Assembly (NCBI GenBank): GCA_964487395.1
Contig: CAZAQH010000084.1
Location: 1-7,923, forward strand
Length of the DNA: 7,923 nt
Direction of reading: 5' to 3'
Source of the DNA: RGIG8767 sp964487395
Lineage (GTDB): Bacteria > Bacillota > Clostridia > Lachnospirales > Lachnospiraceae
Below the pieces are notes generated by a model. That model did no database searches. It saw only the letters and a list, made by a program, of their open reading frames with translations, and had not been told where the DNA came from. A program made the translations under genes and the position numbers. Below are positions 4,877-7,923 of the stretch, in pieces. Position 1 is the stretch's first letter, and each line of letters opens with the position of its first letter.

Positions 4877-5656
4877 ATGATATTTGAAAGTCACGCCCAT
4901 TATGATGATAAAGCCTTTGATATAGACAGGGAAGAACTCCTGTCTTCTATGAAAGAAAAAGGAATTGAATATATAGTAAATGTATCTGCCGATTTACCAT
5001 CCATTACTGATACCATGAACCTTACCACAGCCTATGATTTTATATATGGTGCGGTGGGGATTCATCCAAGTGAATGTGAAGTGCTGAAGGAAGAGGATTA
5101 TCTTTGGATAAAAGGACAGGCAGAACGAGATAAAGTCGTAGCAATTGGAGAAATTGGTCTTGATTATTACTGGAAAGAGCCGGCAAAGGAATTACAGCTT
5201 CAATGGTTTAAAAGACAATTGCTGCTCGCAAAAGAATTAAATAAACCGGTTATTATTCATTCCAGAGACGCAGCAGAGGATACTTTGAAGGTATTGCAGT
5301 CTGATTTGGCAAAAGATATAAAGGGAGTAGTTCACTGCTATTCCTATACAAAAGAGACAGCAAAGACGATACTAAATCTTGGATACTATTTTGGCATTGG
5401 TGGAGTTGTTACATTTTCCAATGCAAAAAAACTGGTAGAAGCAGTGGAATATCTTCCGTTAGACCACATTTTACTCGAAACGGATTCTCCATATCTGGCA
5501 CCTACCCCGTATAGAGGACAGAGAAATTCATCGCTAAACATTCCGCTAATAGCCACAAGAATAGCTGAAATAAAAGGAATTTCCTATGAAGAGGTCGTTG
5601 AAACAACTAACTACAATGCAAAAGCATTATTTTTCAATCAAAGTCTGGAGGCTTAA
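4877..5656 (+). CDS. tatD: TatD family metal-dependent hydrolase (DNase)
   Basis: Cytoplasmic TIM-barrel metallohydrolase. Characterised TatD proteins act as Mg-dependent 3'-5' exonucleases in DNA repair or turnover; the substrate here is inferred. The metal ligands are all present: H6 and H8 in SHAHYDD, E92 in GEIGLDYYW, H128 in VIIHSRDA, H153 in VVHCYSY, and D203 in LLETDSPYLAP. The 259-residue length is normal. The ATG start gives the usual N-terminus just before the HxH motif. The ribosome site is only a weak purine run (AAAGAAAGAAG). It is the first gene of the operon, and its stop codon directly abuts the rsmA ATG. In many Firmicutes the ribonuclease M5 gene (rnmV) lies between tatD and rsmA, but it is absent here. 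Confidence 0.93.
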   Translation: MIFESHAHYDDKAFDIDREELLSSMKEKGIEYIVNVSADLPSITDTMNLTTAYDFIYGAVGIHPSECEVLKEEDYLWIKGQAERDKVVAIGEIGLDYYWKEPAKELQLQWFKRQLLLAKELNKPVIIHSRDAAEDTLKVLQSDLAKDIKGVVHCYSYTKETAKTILNLGYYFGIGGVVTFSNAKKLVEAVEYLPLDHILLETDSPYLAPTPYRGQRNSSLNIPLIATRIAEIKGISYEEVVETTNYNAKALFFNQSLEA

Positions 5657-6517
5657 ATGGCAACACTGGGAATTCCCGCAAATACCATAGAGGTATTACA
5701 AAAATATCATTTTAATTTTCAAAAGAAATTTGGTCAGAACTTTTTAATAGATCCACATGTTTTAGAGAGAATTGTGGAAGAATCCGGAATTACCAAAGAA
5801 GACTGTGTATTGGAAATCGGACCGGGTATTGGCACTATGACACAATATCTTGCAGAAAGTGCGAGAGAAGTAGTTGCGGTTGAGATTGATAAAGCATTAA
5901 TCCCTATTTTAGAGGATACCCTGTCAGAGTATGATAATATTACAGTAATCAATGATGATATTTTAAAAGTTGATATTAATAAAATTGTACAGGAAAGAAA
6001 TGCAGGACAGGCAATAAAAGTAGTTGCAAATCTTCCTTATTATATTACGACACCTATTATTATGGGATTGTTTGAAAGCAAGGTTCCGTTAAAAAGCATT
6101 ACGATTATGGTACAAAAAGAGGTAGCAGACAGAATGCAGGTTGGCCCGGGTACAAAAGATTATGGTGCACTTTCCCTTGCAGTTCAGTACTATGCCAAAC
6201 CTGAGATTGTTGCAAATGTTCCACCGAACTGCTTTATGCCACGTCCAAATGTAGGAAGTGCAGTTATTCGACTTACCCGCTATGAGCAGCAGCCGGTAGA
6301 TGTAAAAGACGATAAATACATGTTCCGCATTATTCGAGCTTCCTTTAATCAGCGAAGAAAAACACTCGTAAATGGTCTGTTAAATGCCGGTAATTTAAAT
6401 ACAACCAAAGAAGATATTTTAAATGCACTGCAAGAGATGGAACTGTCACCTACAATACGTGGTGAAGCTTTAACCTTGGAACAATTTGCCCGTCTTAGTA
6501 ATCTTTTATTGAAATAA
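5657..6517 (+). CDS. rsmA: 16S rRNA dimethyladenosine transferase RsmA (KsgA)
   Basis: Transfers four methyl groups from SAM to two adjacent adenosines near the 3' end of 16S rRNA (A1518 and A1519 in E. coli numbering), a late step of small-subunit assembly; loss gives kasugamycin resistance. Features: KKFGQNFLIDP (23-33), SAM motif I LEIGPGIGT (52-60), VEID (75-78), DDIL (100-103), catalytic motif NLPYYI (125-130), and the C-terminal RASFNQRRKTL (227-237). The 286-residue length is standard. The start is set by TGGAGG at 5645-5650, and the ATG follows the tatD stop with no gap, which implies translational coupling. galK follows after 9 bases, its ribosome site overlapping the rsmA stop. Confidence 0.96.
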   Translation: MATLGIPANTIEVLQKYHFNFQKKFGQNFLIDPHVLERIVEESGITKEDCVLEIGPGIGTMTQYLAESAREVVAVEIDKALIPILEDTLSEYDNITVINDDILKVDINKIVQERNAGQAIKVVANLPYYITTPIIMGLFESKVPLKSITIMVQKEVADRMQVGPGTKDYGALSLAVQYYAKPEIVANVPPNCFMPRPNVGSAVIRLTRYEQQPVDVKDDKYMFRIIRASFNQRRKTLVNGLLNAGNLNTTKEDILNALQEMELSPTIRGEALTLEQFARLSNLLLK

Positions 6518-6526
6518 GGAGAACAA

Positions 6527-7807
6527 GTGAAAATAGCGGATGAAGTTTTAAATGAACTGAAAAAAGAAAACTACAGGAATATTTTAAAGGATATATATGT
6601 GGATGAAACAGTTCTTGATTATCAGATATCCCGTTATCAAAAGGCAATTTTAAGCTTTCAGGAACTGTATGGTCAAAAAGAAATCGGAATTTACAGTGCC
6701 CCCGGAAGAACAGAAGTGGGCGGGAACCATACGGATCATCAGCATGGACAGGTACTGGCAGCCGCCGTGAATCTTGACATGATAGCCATTGTTGCCAAAA
6801 CAGATGATAATACGATAAAAATACAATCAGATGATTTTGATATTGCTCCGATAATGGTTTCTTATTTGGGAAAAAAGCCGGAAGAAATCGGTACCAGTGA
6901 AGCATTAGTCAGAGGAGTCGCATTTTGTTTGCAGAAAATGGGTTATAAAGTTCAAGGCTTTCAAGCCTATATGACAAGCGATGTTTTCATGGGAGCCGGT
7001 TTATCCTCTTCAGCTGCTTTTGAAGTAATGATTGGGACCATTATTTTCGGTTTATTTAATAAGGAAGAAATATCTCCCGTTCAAATTGCACAGGCAGGAC
7101 AATTTGCAGAGAGAGAATACTTTGGCAAACCATGTGGGTTGATGGATCAAATGGCTTCCTCAGTGGGAGGACTTGTTCATATTGACTTTAAAAACACCGT
7201 TAATCCAAAAGTAGAAAAGCTGAATGTTGATTTTGAGAAGTATGGTCACAGCTTATGTATTATAGATACGAAAGGCTCACATGAGGATTTAACGAATGAA
7301 TATGCTGCCATTCCACAGGAAATGAAAAAAGTAGCATCCTATTTTCATCAAGAATTTTTAGAAGAAGTAAATGAAAGTAAATTTTATGATGAATTAAATA
7401 CAATCAGAGAAAAAACAGGTGACCGAGCAATTCTTCGTGCTATCCATTATTTTGAAGAATGTAAAAGAGTAGAAAAAGAAGTAAATGCCCTGCAAGAAGA
7501 TGATTTTACAGCATTTAAAAAATGGGTAAAAGAATCCGGAGACAGTTCTTATAAATACCTGCAAAATATATATGCAAACAGTGACATTCAGAATCAAAGC
7601 ATGTCGCTTGCACTTTTTTTAAGTGAGCAAATCCTTGGAGACAAGGGAGTCTGCCGTGTTCATGGAGGTGGATTTGCCGGAACCATACAAGCATTTGTTC
7701 CAAATGATATGGTAATAGAATATAAAGATAAAATAGAGAAATATTTTGGAAAAAACAGTTGTCATATTTTGAAAATCAGAAAATATGGTGGCAGAAAAAT
7801 AGTTTAA
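6527..7807 (+). CDS. galK: Galactokinase family (GHMP) sugar kinase, variant signature
   Basis: GHMP-fold kinase, expected to phosphorylate galactose at C1 with ATP in the Leloir pathway. Galactokinase signature at 59-72 reads PGRTEVGGNHTDHQ. ATP-binding motif II is MGAGLSSSAA (155-164). The catalytic Asp is D207 in GLMDQ. Motif III is RVHGGGFAGT (377-386). Length 426 is slightly longer than E. coli GalK. The start is GTG at 6527, set by AAGGAG (6516-6521) five bases upstream and overlapping the rsmA stop. Odd point: the Glu of the usual GEHTDY motif, which contacts the sugar in human GALK1 (E43), is N67, and the Tyr is H71. The substrate may therefore differ, or this may be a recognised clostridial subfamily. 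galT and galE are not in the window. Third gene of the tatD operon, followed by a strong hairpin. Confidence 0.82.
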   Translation: MKIADEVLNELKKENYRNILKDIYVDETVLDYQISRYQKAILSFQELYGQKEIGIYSAPGRTEVGGNHTDHQHGQVLAAAVNLDMIAIVAKTDDNTIKIQSDDFDIAPIMVSYLGKKPEEIGTSEALVRGVAFCLQKMGYKVQGFQAYMTSDVFMGAGLSSSAAFEVMIGTIIFGLFNKEEISPVQIAQAGQFAEREYFGKPCGLMDQMASSVGGLVHIDFKNTVNPKVEKLNVDFEKYGHSLCIIDTKGSHEDLTNEYAAIPQEMKKVASYFHQEFLEEVNESKFYDELNTIREKTGDRAILRAIHYFEECKRVEKEVNALQEDDFTAFKKWVKESGDSSYKYLQNIYANSDIQNQSMSLALFLSEQILGDKGVCRVHGGGFAGTIQAFVPNDMVIEYKDKIEKYFGKNSCHILKIRKYGGRKIV

Positions 7808-7811
7808 AAAG

Positions 7812-7842
7812 CGACCTTCGGATGGTTATTGTCCGAAGGTCG
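7812..7842. terminator. Terminator hairpin after galK, better suited to the minus strand
   Basis: CGACCTTCGGA (7812-7822) pairs perfectly over 11 bp with TCCGAAGGTCG (7832-7842) around a nine-base loop. On the plus strand the U tract is poor (TTACATTT). On the minus strand the hairpin is followed by GC and then five T residues. It probably ends galK and also a convergent gene entering from the right. Confidence 0.75.
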
Positions 7843-7878
7843 TTACATTTAGATATTATATTTTTCAACCAATGTCAT

Positions 7879-7923
7879 TTAGTTAACCAATTTCAAATTA
7901 AAATCCAGTGGTTTTCTTTCAGA
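7879..7923 (-). CDS. Possible C-terminal end of a convergent gene (edge fragment)
   Basis: On the minus strand the frame entering from the right edge encodes SERKPLDFNLKLVN followed by TAA at 7879-7881. Another minus frame closes sooner. A hairpin with a minus-strand T run lies 37 bp further on, as expected downstream of a gene on this strand. Fourteen codons are too few to identify a product, so this is inferred mainly from context. Confidence 0.3.
   Translation of the reverse strand, partial: SERKPLDFNLKLVN

Noticed and set aside
5734..5952. Minus-strand open frame of 72 codons within rsmA
   Set aside because: It is antisense to the SAM-binding core of rsmA, with low-complexity Ser/Ile sequence and no start signals.
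6495..6905. Minus-strand open frame of 136 codons opposite rsmA/galK
   Set aside because: It is fully antisense to well-supported rsmA and galK coding sequence, including the galactokinase signature, and has no ribosome site or recognisable domain.

Overview
The window looks like the chromosome of a low-GC Gram-positive anaerobe, most likely a motile member of the Clostridia close to the Lachnospiraceae. The evidence is AT-rich coding sequence, strong Shine-Dalgarno sites, sigma-A type promoters, a NiaR-type niacin repressor, a c-di-GMP-I riboswitch in front of a chemotaxis CheY, a tRNA gene without an encoded CCA end, and a galactokinase with a variant signature. The family assignment is inference, because no marker gene here fixes it.

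Layout. 3-389 (+): the 3' part of an unrecognised protein gene running in from the left edge. 427-1683 (-): an AAA_14/DUF4143 ATPase with a nuclease-like C-terminus, whose promoter is covered by a 45-bp palindrome. 1853-3052 (-): an RlmI-type 23S rRNA methyltransferase. 3088-3298: a 211-bp MITE-like element with inverted termini and a 5-bp target duplication, lying in the rlmI leader. 3434-3952 (+): niaR with a clear promoter. 4039-4157 (+): a c-di-GMP-I (GEMM-I) riboswitch plus terminator controlling cheY (4205-4573), followed by a bidirectional terminator. 4703-4775 (-): tRNA-Lys(CUU). 4877-7807 (+): a tight tatD-rsmA-galK operon. A strong hairpin follows at 7812-7842, then possibly the very end of a convergent gene.

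How the parts relate. This is a mosaic of short transcription units rather than one pathway. Two rRNA modification genes (rlmI, rsmA) and tRNA-Lys are housekeeping translation functions. niaR senses niacin, although none of its expected targets are in the window. The riboswitch ties a stand-alone CheY, and so flagellar motor behaviour, to c-di-GMP. tRNA-Lys and the tatD operon start from overlapping divergent promoters whose two -10 boxes form a single palindrome.

Most worth following up: the riboswitch-cheY unit, including a perfect 10-nt complementarity between aptamer and terminator loop that suggests the switching mechanism; the MITE; the palindromic operator of the ATPase gene; and the Glu-to-Asn change in the galactokinase sugar-binding motif. 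I found no large undescribed system. The novelty lies in regulatory architecture.
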